Shown: piece after piece, positions 8,100-17,765 of the stretch
How the letters are laid out: every line of letters starts with the position of its first letter
Numbering within the stretch: the first letter of the stretch is position 1
Assembly (NCBI RefSeq): GCF_000720425.1
Contig: NZ_JOAJ01000003.1
Location: forward strand, 1 to 64,000
Reading direction: 5' to 3'
Source of the DNA: Nocardia rhamnosiphila NBRC 108938
Lineage (GTDB): Bacteria; Actinomycetota; Actinomycetes; Mycobacteriales; Mycobacteriaceae
DNA length: 64,000 nt
Notes under the pieces: generated by a model
Database searches by the model: none
Seen by the model: only the letters and a program-made list of their open reading frames with translations
What the model was told of the DNA's origin: nothing
Made by a program: the position numbers and the translations under genes

Positions 8100-8276
8100 T
8101 CAGGCGACCGTGCGGACATCGTCGAGGATGACCAGCGAGAGGTCGCGCGCCCGAATGATGTTCACGAGTTGCTCGTATCGCGGACCCGACCGGACTACCC
8201 GGACCGTGGGCGCCCGGCCGGTGATCAGAACTGATCGAACTGTCGGCGACAGCGGCGGACCGCCTACCGTGCCACC
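8100..8276 (-). pseudogene. Possible gene remnant, minus strand
   Basis: A minus-strand frame ending at 8100 reads as protein-like sequence (SVLITGRAPTVRVV, YEQLVNIIRARDLSL, VILDDVRTVA) but has no credible start before it meets the divergent serine-hydrolase gene. It is likely the tail of a lost gene. The rest of the 336 bases between the toxin gene and 8278 shows only a moderately AT-rich patch (7960-8040) that may hold the toxin promoter. Confidence 0.25.
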
Positions 8277-8277
8277 T

Positions 8278-9546
8278 ATGGGGTTTCGAGATACTGATGC
8301 CGCGCGCGAACGAGCCGAGCCGTGGCCGGGGCACCGCGCCGAACGCCATCACCTCGGCCGGGCTGCCGAGGCGCGAGCGCAACGCGGTACGCGGTGGATT
8401 CGTCCGGCGGTCGTCCTGCTCACCGGCCTACTCGTTTCCGCATGCACCGGAGAAGCGCCCGCCCCGGCGGCAACCGACGATGTCCTGGGCACCGTCGTGC
8501 ACGACACCTTCACGGCGTTGCGCGAAGCGCACGACATTCCCGGCATCGCCGTGGGGGTGGTACACGGGGACCGGACCCGGCTCTTCGAGTTCGGCACCAC
8601 CGCGCCCGGCGGTGATCACCCGGTCACCGAGCACACGATCTTCGAGATCGGCTCGATCAGCAAACTGTTCACCACATTGCTGGCCGGTACCGCCGCGGCC
8701 CAGGAGCGGCTCGACTTCGACGAGACCCCGGGCCGGTACCTGCCGCAACTACGCGATTACCCGATCGATGGCGCGCAGATCAGGGATTTCGCCACCTACA
8801 CCGCGGGTGGCCTGCCGCAGCAGTTCCCCGGCGAGGTGACGACGGAGGCCGAGATGTGGCGCTACTTCCAGCAGTGGCGCCCGACATACCCGGTGGGAAC
8901 CACCCGCCTCTACGGCAATCCGGGTATGGCGCTGCTGGGGCAGGCGACCGCCGCGGCGCTCGGCCGCCCGTTCGAGGACGCGATGCGTACGGAGATACTC
9001 GAGCCGCTCGGCCTCCGACACACCTACTTCGATGTACCGGCACCGGCGCAGGACGACTATGCCTGGGGGACAGAACGATCGGGCGCTGCGGTACGGGTTT
9101 CTCCCGGTCCGGGGGATACCGAGGCCTACGGGTTGAAGACGACCGCGGCCGACCTGCTGGCGTTCGTGGCGGCGAATATGGACAACCGGCGCGCTCCATC
9201 GGCCCTGCGCGGACCGCTGGAGGCGACCCGGCACGGCCGCTACCGGGTCGGCTCGATGACCCAGGTCCTGGGCTGGGAACGTTTCGAGTATCCCGTCTCC
9301 CTCGAGACGCTCCAGGCCGGTAACTCGGCCGATATCGTCAACCGGCCGCAGCCGGTCGAACCGGCCGCGGCCGCATCCGGTCCGGCGTTGTTCGACAAGA
9401 CCGGGTCGACCGGCGGATTCGGCGCCTACGTCGCCTACGTACCGAGCCGCTCCCTCGCCGTCGTCGTCCTGATGAACCGGAACATCCCGATACCCGCCCG
9501 GGTCGCCGCCACCCACCGGGTGATCGAAGCCCTCGACTCCCCGTAG
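8278..9546 (+). CDS. Lipoprotein serine hydrolase (beta-lactamase/AmpC-like)
   Basis: This 422-residue protein has a lipoprotein signal (WIRPAVVLLTGLLVSAC, lipidated Cys about residue 56) and a penicillin-recognising serine-hydrolase domain. The class C-type triad of motifs is complete: SISK (Ser126, Lys129), YGN (about 212-214) and KTG (about 374-376). Such proteins act outside the membrane as D,D-peptidases, esterases or beta-lactamases, and sequence alone cannot separate these. The start is uncertain: ATG 8278 leaves a long 40-residue n-region and has no clear Shine-Dalgarno. No ampR-type regulator adjoins it, so a dedicated antibiotic-resistance role is not indicated. Confidence 0.8.
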   Translation: MGFRDTDAARERAEPWPGHRAERHHLGRAAEARAQRGTRWIRPAVVLLTGLLVSACTGEAPAPAATDDVLGTVVHDTFTALREAHDIPGIAVGVVHGDRTRLFEFGTTAPGGDHPVTEHTIFEIGSISKLFTTLLAGTAAAQERLDFDETPGRYLPQLRDYPIDGAQIRDFATYTAGGLPQQFPGEVTTEAEMWRYFQQWRPTYPVGTTRLYGNPGMALLGQATAAALGRPFEDAMRTEILEPLGLRHTYFDVPAPAQDDYAWGTERSGAAVRVSPGPGDTEAYGLKTTAADLLAFVAANMDNRRAPSALRGPLEATRHGRYRVGSMTQVLGWERFEYPVSLETLQAGNSADIVNRPQPVEPAAAASGPALFDKTGSTGGFGAYVAYVPSRSLAVVVLMNRNIPIPARVAATHRVIEALDSP

Positions 9547-9569
9547 CGACGACCTGCGGCGGGCGCGCG

Positions 9570-9756
9570 CCGGGAGCGCATCGGCGCGACCATGCGGGTC
9601 CACCGGCTTCGAGGGCACCGCCCGGCCGCTGCCAGGCGACGAGCGTGGGCACGGCCAGGGCGCCGAATGCCGTTCGGAACGGCCCGGTGAGCCCGGTCCA
9701 GAACCTCGGAGAACGGTACCTGCGGCCACCCCGGCGAAGTCCAGCAGGTTGTGCAC
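9570..9756 (-). pseudogene. Possible frameshifted remnant
   Basis: From GTG at 9756 the minus strand reads MHNLLDFAGVAAGTVLR in one frame and then continues as protein-like FWTGLTGPFRTAFGALAVP in another, which suggests a broken short gene. There is no recognisable family. The evidence is weak because high-GC shadow frames can look similar. Confidence 0.18.
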
Positions 9757-9795
9757 GCCGGCTATCCGGACCGATCTACCCGCGACCGCATCCGC

Positions 9796-10038
9796 TCAGT
9801 GATTGCGTTTGGAGGTGGTGGGTTTGCTGGGCTTCTTCTTGCTGTTGTTCTTGCCGTCGCTGTCGGGCTCCCATTCGTAGCCGGGAGTTCCGTTCTCGCA
9901 GTATGAATCGGCGACCTTGGTGTCGGTGGCGTCGAATTCGCACCAGCGGTCGCTGCTGCAGGCGACCGAACCGAAGCCGGCCGCGAGGGCGATCACCACG
10001 GTGCCGGTGACGGTGCGCAGACGGGTGCCGGAATACAT
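9796..10038 (-). CDS. Small lipoprotein, unknown function
   Basis: This 80-residue protein starts at ATG 10038 with GGAGAG three bases before it. A signal peptide with lipobox (GFGSVAC, Cys near residue 27) is followed by a short acidic Cys-containing domain (DRWCEFDATDTKVADSYCEN) and a very basic Lys/Ser/Pro tail. Two cysteines in the mature part could form a disulfide. It lies 46 bp after the phosphodiesterase gene on the same strand, so they probably share a transcript. No family is recognised. Confidence 0.6.
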   Translation of the reverse strand: MYSGTRLRTVTGTVVIALAAGFGSVACSSDRWCEFDATDTKVADSYCENGTPGYEWEPDSDGKNNSKKKPSKPTTSKRNH

Positions 10039-10084
10039 GTTCTCTCCTGGTTTTTCGTGGGAAGGGCGACCGCGCGGTGGCGGA

Positions 10085-11032
10085 TCAGGGGATGAGCCGG
10101 AGGCGGGCCACGACGGCGCGGTGGTCCGTACCCGCAAGGGTGAATGTACTGATGTGCTCGGTGGTGCCGCCGGATACCAGAATATGATCGATACCGATCA
10201 GCGGGCCCCAGGTTCGGTCGGCCGGATAGGTGAGCAGCCTGCCCGCACCGGCCTGTTCGGCGGCGGCGGCGAAATCGCCGCTCACCAGGCGGCGGAAGGC
10301 CGCGTGGTCACTGGTCGCGTTGAAGTCGGCGCCGACCACCGCCGGTCCCGCAGATGCGCGCAGGATGGTGTCGACGGCGCTCATCTCCTTCGCCCAGACG
10401 GCGGCGTCCGCGGTCGGCGGGAGCGGGTGGAAGGCGTGGATCGCGACAGACCCGAGGGCGGGATGGGTGAGCGTCGCGGACAGGTTGCCAAGCACGAACT
10501 CCTGGTGGCGCACCGGATCCGACAGCGGGAACCGGCTGTAGATACCGGTACCCCCGCCGCCGGGCCCGGGGTCCAGATAGGTGTACGGGAGCAGAGCGCC
10601 GAGACCGTCCGCGGTCAGGGCATCGACCGCCTCGGGCGTGAGTTCGTCCACGGTGAGCACGTCGACGCCGCGTTCCCGGACCGCGGTCACGAGCGCGGTC
10701 GTATCCGCGCCGCCGAACAGCAGATTCGATTGCAGGACGGTCAGTTCGGCGCCGGTCGCGGCGCGGCTGTCCGGAACGAACAGGGGCAGCTGGGTCCACA
10801 GCACACCGGCGAGCACGATCACCGCCGCCGCGGCGCTGCGCCATCCGCGCGCGGCCAGGAACAGCAGGAGGGCGGCCACGGCGCCCAGCATCAGATACGT
10901 CGCGCCCGCGGCCAGCAGGATCAGTTCCCGCCGCTGCCAGCCCCCGAGATGGAGGGCCAGGCCGAAGGTCCCGGCCAGCAGCGCACACCACCCCGCGCCG
11001 AGCAGCACCCGGCGGACAACTCCGTGCGTCAT
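10085..11032 (-). CDS. Membrane-anchored endonuclease/exonuclease/phosphatase
   Basis: This 315-residue protein has three N-terminal membrane segments (about residues 8-30, 36-60 and 65-85), then an extracytoplasmic endonuclease/exonuclease/phosphatase domain. The Mg-dependent catalytic elements are visible: VLQSNLLFG, VLTVDELT, GIYSRFPL, HAFHPLPP, GADFNAT, IDHILVSG and the final GTDHRAV. Members of this secreted group include DNases and phospholipid phosphodiesterases. Substrate cannot be told here. The small lipoprotein gene follows. Confidence 0.82.
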   Translation of the reverse strand: MTHGVVRRVLLGAGWCALLAGTFGLALHLGGWQRRELILLAAGATYLMLGAVAALLLFLAARGWRSAAAAVIVLAGVLWTQLPLFVPDSRAATGAELTVLQSNLLFGGADTTALVTAVRERGVDVLTVDELTPEAVDALTADGLGALLPYTYLDPGPGGGGTGIYSRFPLSDPVRHQEFVLGNLSATLTHPALGSVAIHAFHPLPPTADAAVWAKEMSAVDTILRASAGPAVVGADFNATSDHAAFRRLVSGDFAAAAEQAGAGRLLTYPADRTWGPLIGIDHILVSGGTTEHISTFTLAGTDHRAVVARLRLIP

Positions 11033-11225
11033 ACCCGCAAACCTATCGGGCGCGCTCGAGAAAACCTTGCGAAGTCCTTGCGGCGACGCCCACCCCCGCG
11101 CTACAGCAGTTCGGTGCGCGCACGCCGGATCGCACCCGCGACACTCCGGCGCGCGAGGGCCGTACTCGTGCAGCCGACACGCGGAGGCACCGGAAACGAG
11201 CGGGACGGCTACCTATGGTCGGCGG

Positions 11226-12053
11226 TCAGAGCGCCCCACCGGCATCGATCTGCTGGGTGGTCCCGGTGATGTAGCGACCGTCGTCGGAGACCAGATGCAG
11301 CACCGTGGCGGTGATGTCCTCCGGCTCCAGGGCGACCACCGGTAGCCGGTTCAGGGTGCGGGCCGCCTCTTCGAAATCGGCCCGGTCCGGGTTCGGCAGA
11401 TCCGGCCGGAACAGGCGGTAGGTGGCGTCGTTGAGGATCATGGGGGTGGCGACGGTCGTGGGGTGCACGGTATTCACCCGGATAGCGTGCGGGGCCAGTT
11501 CTTTGGCGAGCACCTTCATCAGCATCACCAGGCCGGCCTTGGACGCCGCATAGTGCGCGGTGTTCTCGTTGGCGTGGTACGCGGCCAGCGAACTGGTGAT
11601 CACCACGGCACCCCCGCGGCCTCCCGCGATGATATGCGGTACGGCGGCCTTGAGCGATTTCCATACCCCGGTGAGATTGATGTCGATCATGTCCTGCCAG
11701 ACATCCTCGCCCATCTCGAGGGTCGGGGCCGGACTGGAGATCCCGGCATTGGCGACGACGATATCGAGCCGCCCGAATTCCGCCACCCCCGCGGCGACCG
11801 CCGCGGTCAGAGCGGCGAGATCACGGACATCGGCGTCACGGGCGACGATACGGCGGCCGGTGGCCTCCACCAGGCGCACCGTCTCCGCGAGGTCGGCGGC
11901 ATTTGCCAGCGGATAGGGCACACTGGCGACCTCGGCCGTGGTGTCGACGGCGATGATATCGGCGCCCTCCTGCGCAAAACGTACTGCGTGGGAGCGGCCC
12001 TGGCCCCGCCCGGCGCCGGTGACGAATGCGATCCTGCCGTCCAGTTTGCCCAT
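11226..12053 (-). CDS. Mycofactocin-coupled SDR oxidoreductase
   Basis: This 275-residue short-chain dehydrogenase has the TGAGRGQGR nucleotide motif near the N-terminus and the YAASK active site. It carries the insertion after the second strand (VPYPLANAADLAETVRLVEA) that marks the actinobacterial group with a non-exchangeable NAD and mycofactocin as outside electron carrier. It oxidises or reduces an unknown alcohol/ketone in the cytosol. The genome must therefore have mycofactocin synthesis genes elsewhere; the NDMA-type alcohol dehydrogenase at 31304 points the same way. It is divergent from the P450 gene, with 236 bp between them. Confidence 0.88.
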   Translation of the reverse strand: MGKLDGRIAFVTGAGRGQGRSHAVRFAQEGADIIAVDTTAEVASVPYPLANAADLAETVRLVEATGRRIVARDADVRDLAALTAAVAAGVAEFGRLDIVVANAGISSPAPTLEMGEDVWQDMIDINLTGVWKSLKAAVPHIIAGGRGGAVVITSSLAAYHANENTAHYAASKAGLVMLMKVLAKELAPHAIRVNTVHPTTVATPMILNDATYRLFRPDLPNPDRADFEEAARTLNRLPVVALEPEDITATVLHLVSDDGRYITGTTQQIDAGGAL

Positions 12054-12289
12054 GAGTCACTCCGTATCGCGCGCCGTATCTGCAGCTTTGCCGTAGACCG
12101 ACAATATGACACCGACTGCCGAAAGTCGATGGCCACTGTGCCCACTCACGGCAACCCGGGCGCAACCTTCCCGGCGCGAAGTGACCTATGATCTTGGTGC
12201 CCGCAGCGCAGCGGACCGGCCGAAACAGTTCCCGGGCCAACGTCTCTGCCTCGTCATGCCGTTGGCTGCCGATATGCTTGGAGCACGCC

Positions 12290-13528
12290 ATGATCACGCC
12301 GCCCGACCCCGTGCCATCGCCCCCGGGGCCCGGTCGAGGCGACGAAGAGCGATTCCCGCTGTACTCGGCGGAATTCACCGCCGACCCGCACCGCGCCTAC
12401 CAGGAGATGCGAAAACGCCACGGTTCGCTGGTGCCGGTGGAGCTGGCACCCGGCGTCTCCGCCACCTTGGTCATCGGATACCGCGCCGCGCTGCGGATCC
12501 TCAACGATCCGGCGCGTTTCCCCGCCGATCCCCGTCACTGGGAGACAACCGTCCCCGCCGACTGCCCGGTACTGCCGGTACTGCAGTGGCGGCCGAACGC
12601 GCCGCGCAGTGCCGGCGCCGAGCACACGCGCTACCGGGGCGCGGTCACCGCGGCGCTGGCCGGGGTGGATCTGCACCGGCTGCGCGCCACCGTCGAACGC
12701 TTCGCGGCACCGCTGATCAATACGTTCTGCGAGTCCGGCTCGGCCGATCTGGTCGCCCAGTACGCGTTCCCGCTGACCTTCGAGGTCATCAACGCGATGC
12801 TCGGCTGCCCACCCGAGATCAGCGACCGCGCCGCCGCCGCGACCGCCGCAATCTTCGACGGCGTCGACTCGGAGAAGGGCAATCTGATGTTCGGCGAGGC
12901 GGTGCAGGAACTGGTGGAGGCCAAACGCGCCGAGCCGGGCGACGATGTCACCACGCGGCTCCTGCACCACTCCGCGGCCCTCGACGCGACCGAGATGACC
13001 CACCAGGTGATAGCCCTCTACGGCGTCGGTATGGGGCCGATGCAGAGCCTGATCATCAACACCCTGTGCCTGATCCTCACCGACGACAGGTTCGCCGACG
13101 AGATGCTCGGCGGCGCGCTGGCGACCCGTGACGCGCTCGACGACGTGCTGTTCGACGATCCGCCGCTGCCCAACGCCAGCGTCACCTATCCGCGTCAGCC
13201 CACCATGGTGGACGGCGTCTGGTTACCGGCCCACCAGCCGGTGGTGATCAGTCTCGCCGGATGCAACAAGGATCCGGAGATCGGGACCGGTCACCACAGC
13301 GGCAACCGGTCGCATCTGGCCTGGGGCGCCGGGCCGCACGCCTGCCCGGCCCGGCCGACCGCGTATCTGATCGCGCAGGAGGCCATAGACCAGCTGCTCG
13401 ACGCGCTGCCCGAGCTGCGGCTCGCGGTCCCGGTGGCGGAACTGGCCTGGCGACCGGGCGTGCTGCACCGCACCCTGGCCGCGCTACCGGTGACTTTCCC
13501 GCCCACGCCCCCACTGCCCGTGGGCTGA
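12290..13528 (+). CDS. Conservon-type (CYP157/CvnE-like) cytochrome P450, atypical
   Basis: This 412-residue protein starts at ATG 12290 with GGAG upstream. The heme-thiolate Cys352 lies in WGAGPHACPARP. Two core P450 motifs are missing: the K-helix ExxR is replaced by DDVLF, and the I-helix lacks the A-G-x-D/E-T oxygen-binding motif (LYGVGMGPMQSLI). Loss of ExxR is known for CYP157 enzymes encoded as the last gene of Streptomyces conservons, and other stretches (WRPNAPR, EHTRYRGAV, LAWRPGVLHRTLAALPV) fit that group. Here the usual partners (sensor kinase, roadblock protein, DUF742, small GTPase) are absent, so it is an orphan. Substrate and activity are unknown. Confidence 0.78.
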   Translation: MITPPDPVPSPPGPGRGDEERFPLYSAEFTADPHRAYQEMRKRHGSLVPVELAPGVSATLVIGYRAALRILNDPARFPADPRHWETTVPADCPVLPVLQWRPNAPRSAGAEHTRYRGAVTAALAGVDLHRLRATVERFAAPLINTFCESGSADLVAQYAFPLTFEVINAMLGCPPEISDRAAAATAAIFDGVDSEKGNLMFGEAVQELVEAKRAEPGDDVTTRLLHHSAALDATEMTHQVIALYGVGMGPMQSLIINTLCLILTDDRFADEMLGGALATRDALDDVLFDDPPLPNASVTYPRQPTMVDGVWLPAHQPVVISLAGCNKDPEIGTGHHSGNRSHLAWGAGPHACPARPTAYLIAQEAIDQLLDALPELRLAVPVAELAWRPGVLHRTLAALPVTFPPTPPLPVG

Positions 13529-13734
13529 GGCACGGCCGCGCCGGGAACCGGCCGGGCCGCGATGGCCGATATATTCGGGCTCCCCGTAACGGCTTCCACC
13601 AAAAATCGCCGACGCGGGGAGCAGGTGGTGTGGACCGATCGCCCCGCATCGGCGGCCACCATCCCCGCCTCGGCGATACGCCCGGCCTCGGCTGCCGCGT
13701 ACCCCCATGCCTGCTCCCGGGTCGGGAGCGCGAG

Positions 13735-14940
13735 CTATCGCGCGACCAGGTCGGGTGCAGAACGACCGGGGACCGGAACAAATCGCGGGATGTACCGGAA
13801 CATCACTCCCGCACCGGTCACCGAGACCACTCCCAGGGCCGCCACCGCCACGCCGAGCGCGACCACGGTGGCCACGGCCCCGGCGGCCAACGGCCCGAGG
13901 AACATGCCGAAATCATGGGTGAGCCGCCAGGCCGCCAGGAATTCCGCGCGGGTGGCGGCCGGGGCCACATCGGCGCCCAGGGTCATGATCACGCCGTTAC
14001 CGAAACCGTTGCCGATCCCCATGATCACGGCCACCGCGCCGATGGTCCACACATCATGGGCCAGCGGCAGCAGGAAATAGGACAGCGCGATGATCAACAG
14101 CGACGGCACCGCGATGAACCGGCGGCCGTAGCGGTCCATCAGCTGCCCGGCCGGATACGAACACAGCAGGTCGAACGCGGCGCCGACACCGAAAACGAGC
14201 GAGGCCGAGGCGGCGTCCAGGCCGATATGGTCGGCCCACAGCGGAAGCGCCGCCTCCCGGGAGGCCCGGGCCGCGCCCATGAGCAGCGATCCGGCGCCCA
14301 GCGTCGCCAGCAGCCGCCGGTGCCGGCGCAGGATCGTCCCCAGCGAGACCCCACCGCCCGGTGCGTCGTGGGCACGCGGCGGGTCGGGCACCCGCGACAT
14401 CAGATAGCCGGACACGATCACCCCGGCCAGCTGAACGGCGAACCCGCCGCGGGTGCCCATCCCGAGGATTACCAGCGCGCCCGCGAAGGGGCCGATCAGA
14501 AAGCCCAGCCGCCACATCAGCGCGAAGGTCGCCATGGCCCGGGCCCGCATCTCGACCGGGACCACCTCGGCGAGATAGCTCTGCCGGGCCAGCCCCCACA
14601 CCGCGTTGGACACCCCGGTGAGCAGAGCGCCGACCGCCAGCACCGCCGGCGTCCAGGCCAGCAGCGACAGCAGCACCCCCGTGGTGCCGATCAGCGAGCC
14701 GGCGATGATCGAGCGCCGCTCGCCGAACCGGGCGACGATCCGGCCCGCCGGGAGATCGCCCAGGACCGCGCCGAGCCCGACGAGGGCCACGATCAACCCG
14801 GCCACGCCCACCGAGGCGCCCAGGTCCCGAGCAGTCAGCGCGATCACGGGGGAACCGGCGCCCTGACCGATCCCGAACACCGCGGACGGCAGGAAAACGG
14901 TGGGCAACAGGGGACGCAGCGTTGTCCAGGTGGATGTCAT
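13735..14940 (-). CDS. MFS transporter (12 membrane segments)
   Basis: This 401-residue major-facilitator protein has about 12 membrane segments and the loop 2-3 signature AGRIVARFGERR (residues about 65-76) and its repeat (AGQLMDRYGRR) in the second half. It starts 20 bp after the stop of the binding-protein gene on the same strand, so the two are probably co-transcribed. Pairing of an MFS carrier with an ABC-type binding protein is odd. It may export a product of the divergent flavoprotein pathway or take up its substrate. The 206 bases between its end and the P450 gene show no clear gene. Confidence 0.85.
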   Translation of the reverse strand: MTSTWTTLRPLLPTVFLPSAVFGIGQGAGSPVIALTARDLGASVGVAGLIVALVGLGAVLGDLPAGRIVARFGERRSIIAGSLIGTTGVLLSLLAWTPAVLAVGALLTGVSNAVWGLARQSYLAEVVPVEMRARAMATFALMWRLGFLIGPFAGALVILGMGTRGGFAVQLAGVIVSGYLMSRVPDPPRAHDAPGGGVSLGTILRRHRRLLATLGAGSLLMGAARASREAALPLWADHIGLDAASASLVFGVGAAFDLLCSYPAGQLMDRYGRRFIAVPSLLIIALSYFLLPLAHDVWTIGAVAVIMGIGNGFGNGVIMTLGADVAPAATRAEFLAAWRLTHDFGMFLGPLAAGAVATVVALGVAVAALGVVSVTGAGVMFRYIPRFVPVPGRSAPDLVAR

Positions 14941-14960
14941 CCGTTCGGCTCGGCCGCGGC

Positions 14961-16019
14961 CTACCCGACCACCTTGCCGTCCGGTCCGGCGTTCTCCGGA
15001 TAGGTGCCGTTGGCGTAGGGGTTGAACTCGTTGGTGTAGAGGTCCTTCGCGGTCAGCTTCCCGCTCTCCACCTCACCGTTGCGGACCAGCCAGTCGACCC
15101 ACAGCTGGATCTCCTGCTCGCGTGTGACACCACCGGGCCCCGCGACGCCGGTGCTCTTCCAGTAGTTCGCCTTGTCGGGGCTCTCGCCCTCCCGTCCGCG
15201 GCGCGTGATGATGTCCTTGAACTTGGCGATCACCTGGTCGCGCGGCGTGGTCTGGGCCCAGCGGATCGCGCGGGCGGTGCCCTGGGTCAGATCGGCGACG
15301 GCGTCGCGGTTGCGGGCCAGGAAGTCGTCGCGAACGATATAGGTGCCGTAGCTGAACGCACCGAACAGGTCGCCGTCGGTGAACAGCGGCCGGACTCCGC
15401 CCCGGGCCACCGCCTCGTCCCGCCAGATATCGAACAGCGCGACCGCATCGATCCGGCCCTGCCGCAACGCCTGTTCCGCATTGACCGGCGGTACCACGGT
15501 CAGCTCCACTTGGGCGATCTCGTCATTGGACAGACCCTGCCGGGCCAGCCATTCACGGGCCACGAACTCGTGATGCGCACCGAGGGTGTTCACCCCGAAC
15601 TTCTTGCCGATCAGATCGCGGGCACTGCGGATCGGGCTGTTGTCCAGCACGTAGTAGCCGGTGAAGTTCTCCTTGTCCGAGCCGTAATAGCTGATCACCG
15701 AGGTGATCGGGGAACCCGCGGCGGCGAGTTTCACCACGGCGCCGTTGAACGCGCCGCCGATATCGGTGGCGCCGGTGGCCGCCGATTGGATGTCCTGCGG
15801 ACCGCTGGTCGTATTGCCGACCCAGTCCAGCGCCACCTTGTCGAAATAGCCCAGATCGGCGGCGAGCTCGGGATAGGTGACCTGGCCGGCCCAGCCCTGG
15901 TACCGGATGAGCGTCCGCCCGTCCTCGCTCGTCCGGGCTTCCGACGAGGTGCCGCACGCCGACACCAGGGAGACGGCCGCGAGCAACGCGAAGAGCAAGG
16001 CCGGCACACGTTTACGCAT
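14961..16019 (-). CDS. SsuA/TauA/NMT1-type substrate-binding lipoprotein
   Basis: This 352-residue protein has a lipoprotein signal (LLFALLAAVSLVSAC, Cys near residue 22) and an NMT1/SsuA-like solute-binding fold (YQGWAGQVTYPELAADLGYF; later DLIGKKFGVN and INAEQALRQG-like segments). This family binds sulfonates, taurine, nitrate or thiamine precursors for ABC importers. No ABC permease or ATPase lies nearby; instead an MFS gene follows and a flavoprotein/ferredoxin pair diverges. A sulfonate or similar oxyanion ligand is an inference from family and context only. Confidence 0.82.
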   Translation of the reverse strand: MRKRVPALLFALLAAVSLVSACGTSSEARTSEDGRTLIRYQGWAGQVTYPELAADLGYFDKVALDWVGNTTSGPQDIQSAATGATDIGGAFNGAVVKLAAAGSPITSVISYYGSDKENFTGYYVLDNSPIRSARDLIGKKFGVNTLGAHHEFVAREWLARQGLSNDEIAQVELTVVPPVNAEQALRQGRIDAVALFDIWRDEAVARGGVRPLFTDGDLFGAFSYGTYIVRDDFLARNRDAVADLTQGTARAIRWAQTTPRDQVIAKFKDIITRRGREGESPDKANYWKSTGVAGPGGVTREQEIQLWVDWLVRNGEVESGKLTAKDLYTNEFNPYANGTYPENAGPDGKVVG

Positions 16020-16175
16020 GGCGTGATCATGACGACGCCGGCCGCCGGCGACGATATTTGCACTACCCGCGATTCCAATCGTTGTCGCCCGGGTGGGCCC
16101 GGGTGCAGCCTGGCATTCGTCACTGTGACCCGCGCTGCGCCGAGGTGGACGCGGTCGTCGGAACGAGGGATTCGA

Positions 16176-17765
16176 ATGACGGATGTGCACGAACTGAGCA
16201 CCGATGTTCTCGTGATCGGTGGTGGCCCCGCCGCCACCTGGGCAGCCCTGCGGGCCGCCCGAGCCGGCGCGCAGGTGGTGCTCGCCGACAAGGGCTACTG
16301 CGGGACCAGCGGCGCCACCGCCTCGGCCGGCACCGGCGTGTGGTACGTCCCGCCGGACCCGGTCGATCGTGCGGCCGCGATCGCGAGCCGCGCGGGCCTG
16401 GGCGGCTATCTGGCCGATCGGCGCTGGTCGGAACGGGTCCTGGACGAAACCTACGAACGCCTGAACGAACTCGCCGAACAGGCCCGCTTCCCGTTCCCGG
16501 TCGGACCGGACGGGAAGCAATTGCGCAACGGACTGCAGGGCCCGGAGTACATGCGGCGGATGCGGATCCGCGTCCGCCGGGCCGGTGTGCGGATCCTCGA
16601 CCACAGCCCGGCCATCGAACTGCTGGTCGACGCGGCGGGTGCGGTCGCGGGAGCCGCGGGCTACCGGCGTCAGGCCGGGGAGAGCTATCGGGTCCGGGCC
16701 GGTGCGGTGGTACTGGCGACCGGCGGTTGCGCTTTCCAGTCCAAGGCGTTGGGCTGCGATGTGAACACCGGCGACGGCGCGCTGTTCGCGGTCGAGGCCG
16801 GGGCCGAGTTGTCCGGAATGGAGTTCTCGAACGCCTACGGCATCGCACCGGAGGGGACCTCGGTGACCAAGACGGCGTTCTATCATTTCGCCACCTTCTA
16901 TCGCGCCGACGGCAGCGTGCTCGAGGGAGCCGGCGGCCGCAACCGCTCACCCATCGCGGCGGAACTGCTGCGCGACAGGGTTTTCTGCCGAATCGATCAG
17001 GCCGACGAACCGGCCCGGGCCGCCATGCGCCGTGCCCAGCCGAATTTCTTCCTGACCTTCGACCGGCTGGGCATCGATCCGTTCACCGAGAAGTTCCCGA
17101 TCACGCTGATCGCCGAGGGCACCGTCCGCGGCACCGGCGGTATCCGGCTCGTCACCGACGAATGCGGTACCAGCGTGCCGGGCCTCTACGCGGCCGGTGA
17201 CGCCGCGACCCGCGAACTGATCTGCGGCGGTTTCACCGGCGGCGGCAGTCACAATGCCGCCTGGGCGATCTCCTCGGGCACCTGGGCGGGTGCCGGCGCC
17301 GCCCGGTACGCGCTGGCGCTCGGGGCCGGTGCGGCGGGCCGCCGCGTGACGGGGATCGGCGACGTGGGTGCCCGCCCCGAGGGCCGCCGGACCGAGCACG
17401 ATCCGCGGCAGGTGGTGGCCGCCGTCCAGCGCGAAGTACTGCCCTACGACAAGAACTATCTGCGGCACGGCAGCGTGCTCACCGAATCGCTGAACACCCT
17501 GGACGCGCTCTGGTCGGAGATCCGCGAATCCTTGGGCGGCGACGGCGCGGAGCGGGTGCGCACCCGGCAGGCCGCGGCGATCACCGCGCACGCCCGCTGG
17601 ATGTACCGAGCGGCCCTGGCCCGCACCGAAACCCGGGGCATGGCGAAACGGCTCGATTTCCCCGACCAGGACCCCGATCAGCACCATCGGCTCGTCACCG
17701 GCGGGCTGGACCGGATCTGGGTGCGGCCCGAACAGGCGGCGATCCCCGCGGCGGTGGCGTCGTGA
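16176..17765 (+). CDS. AprA/fumarate-reductase-like FAD flavoprotein
   Basis: This 529-residue protein has an N-terminal FAD dinucleotide site (VLVIGGGPAATWAALRAARA) and a second FAD segment (GLYAAGDAATRELICGGFTGGG). It has the C-terminal helical domain of the succinate dehydrogenase/APS-reductase alpha family, with RTETRGMAKRLDFPDQDP. It overlaps the following ferredoxin gene by four bases (GTGA), as in AprA-AprB. A two-subunit iron-sulfur flavoenzyme is therefore likely. A GAGGG precedes the ATG. Diagnostic sulfate-reducer residues cannot be judged; an assimilatory role on a sulfur or small organic substrate is inferred from the divergent binding protein. Confidence 0.82.
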   Translation: MTDVHELSTDVLVIGGGPAATWAALRAARAGAQVVLADKGYCGTSGATASAGTGVWYVPPDPVDRAAAIASRAGLGGYLADRRWSERVLDETYERLNELAEQARFPFPVGPDGKQLRNGLQGPEYMRRMRIRVRRAGVRILDHSPAIELLVDAAGAVAGAAGYRRQAGESYRVRAGAVVLATGGCAFQSKALGCDVNTGDGALFAVEAGAELSGMEFSNAYGIAPEGTSVTKTAFYHFATFYRADGSVLEGAGGRNRSPIAAELLRDRVFCRIDQADEPARAAMRRAQPNFFLTFDRLGIDPFTEKFPITLIAEGTVRGTGGIRLVTDECGTSVPGLYAAGDAATRELICGGFTGGGSHNAAWAISSGTWAGAGAARYALALGAGAAGRRVTGIGDVGARPEGRRTEHDPRQVVAAVQREVLPYDKNYLRHGSVLTESLNTLDALWSEIRESLGGDGAERVRTRQAAAITAHARWMYRAALARTETRGMAKRLDFPDQDPDQHHRLVTGGLDRIWVRPEQAAIPAAVAS

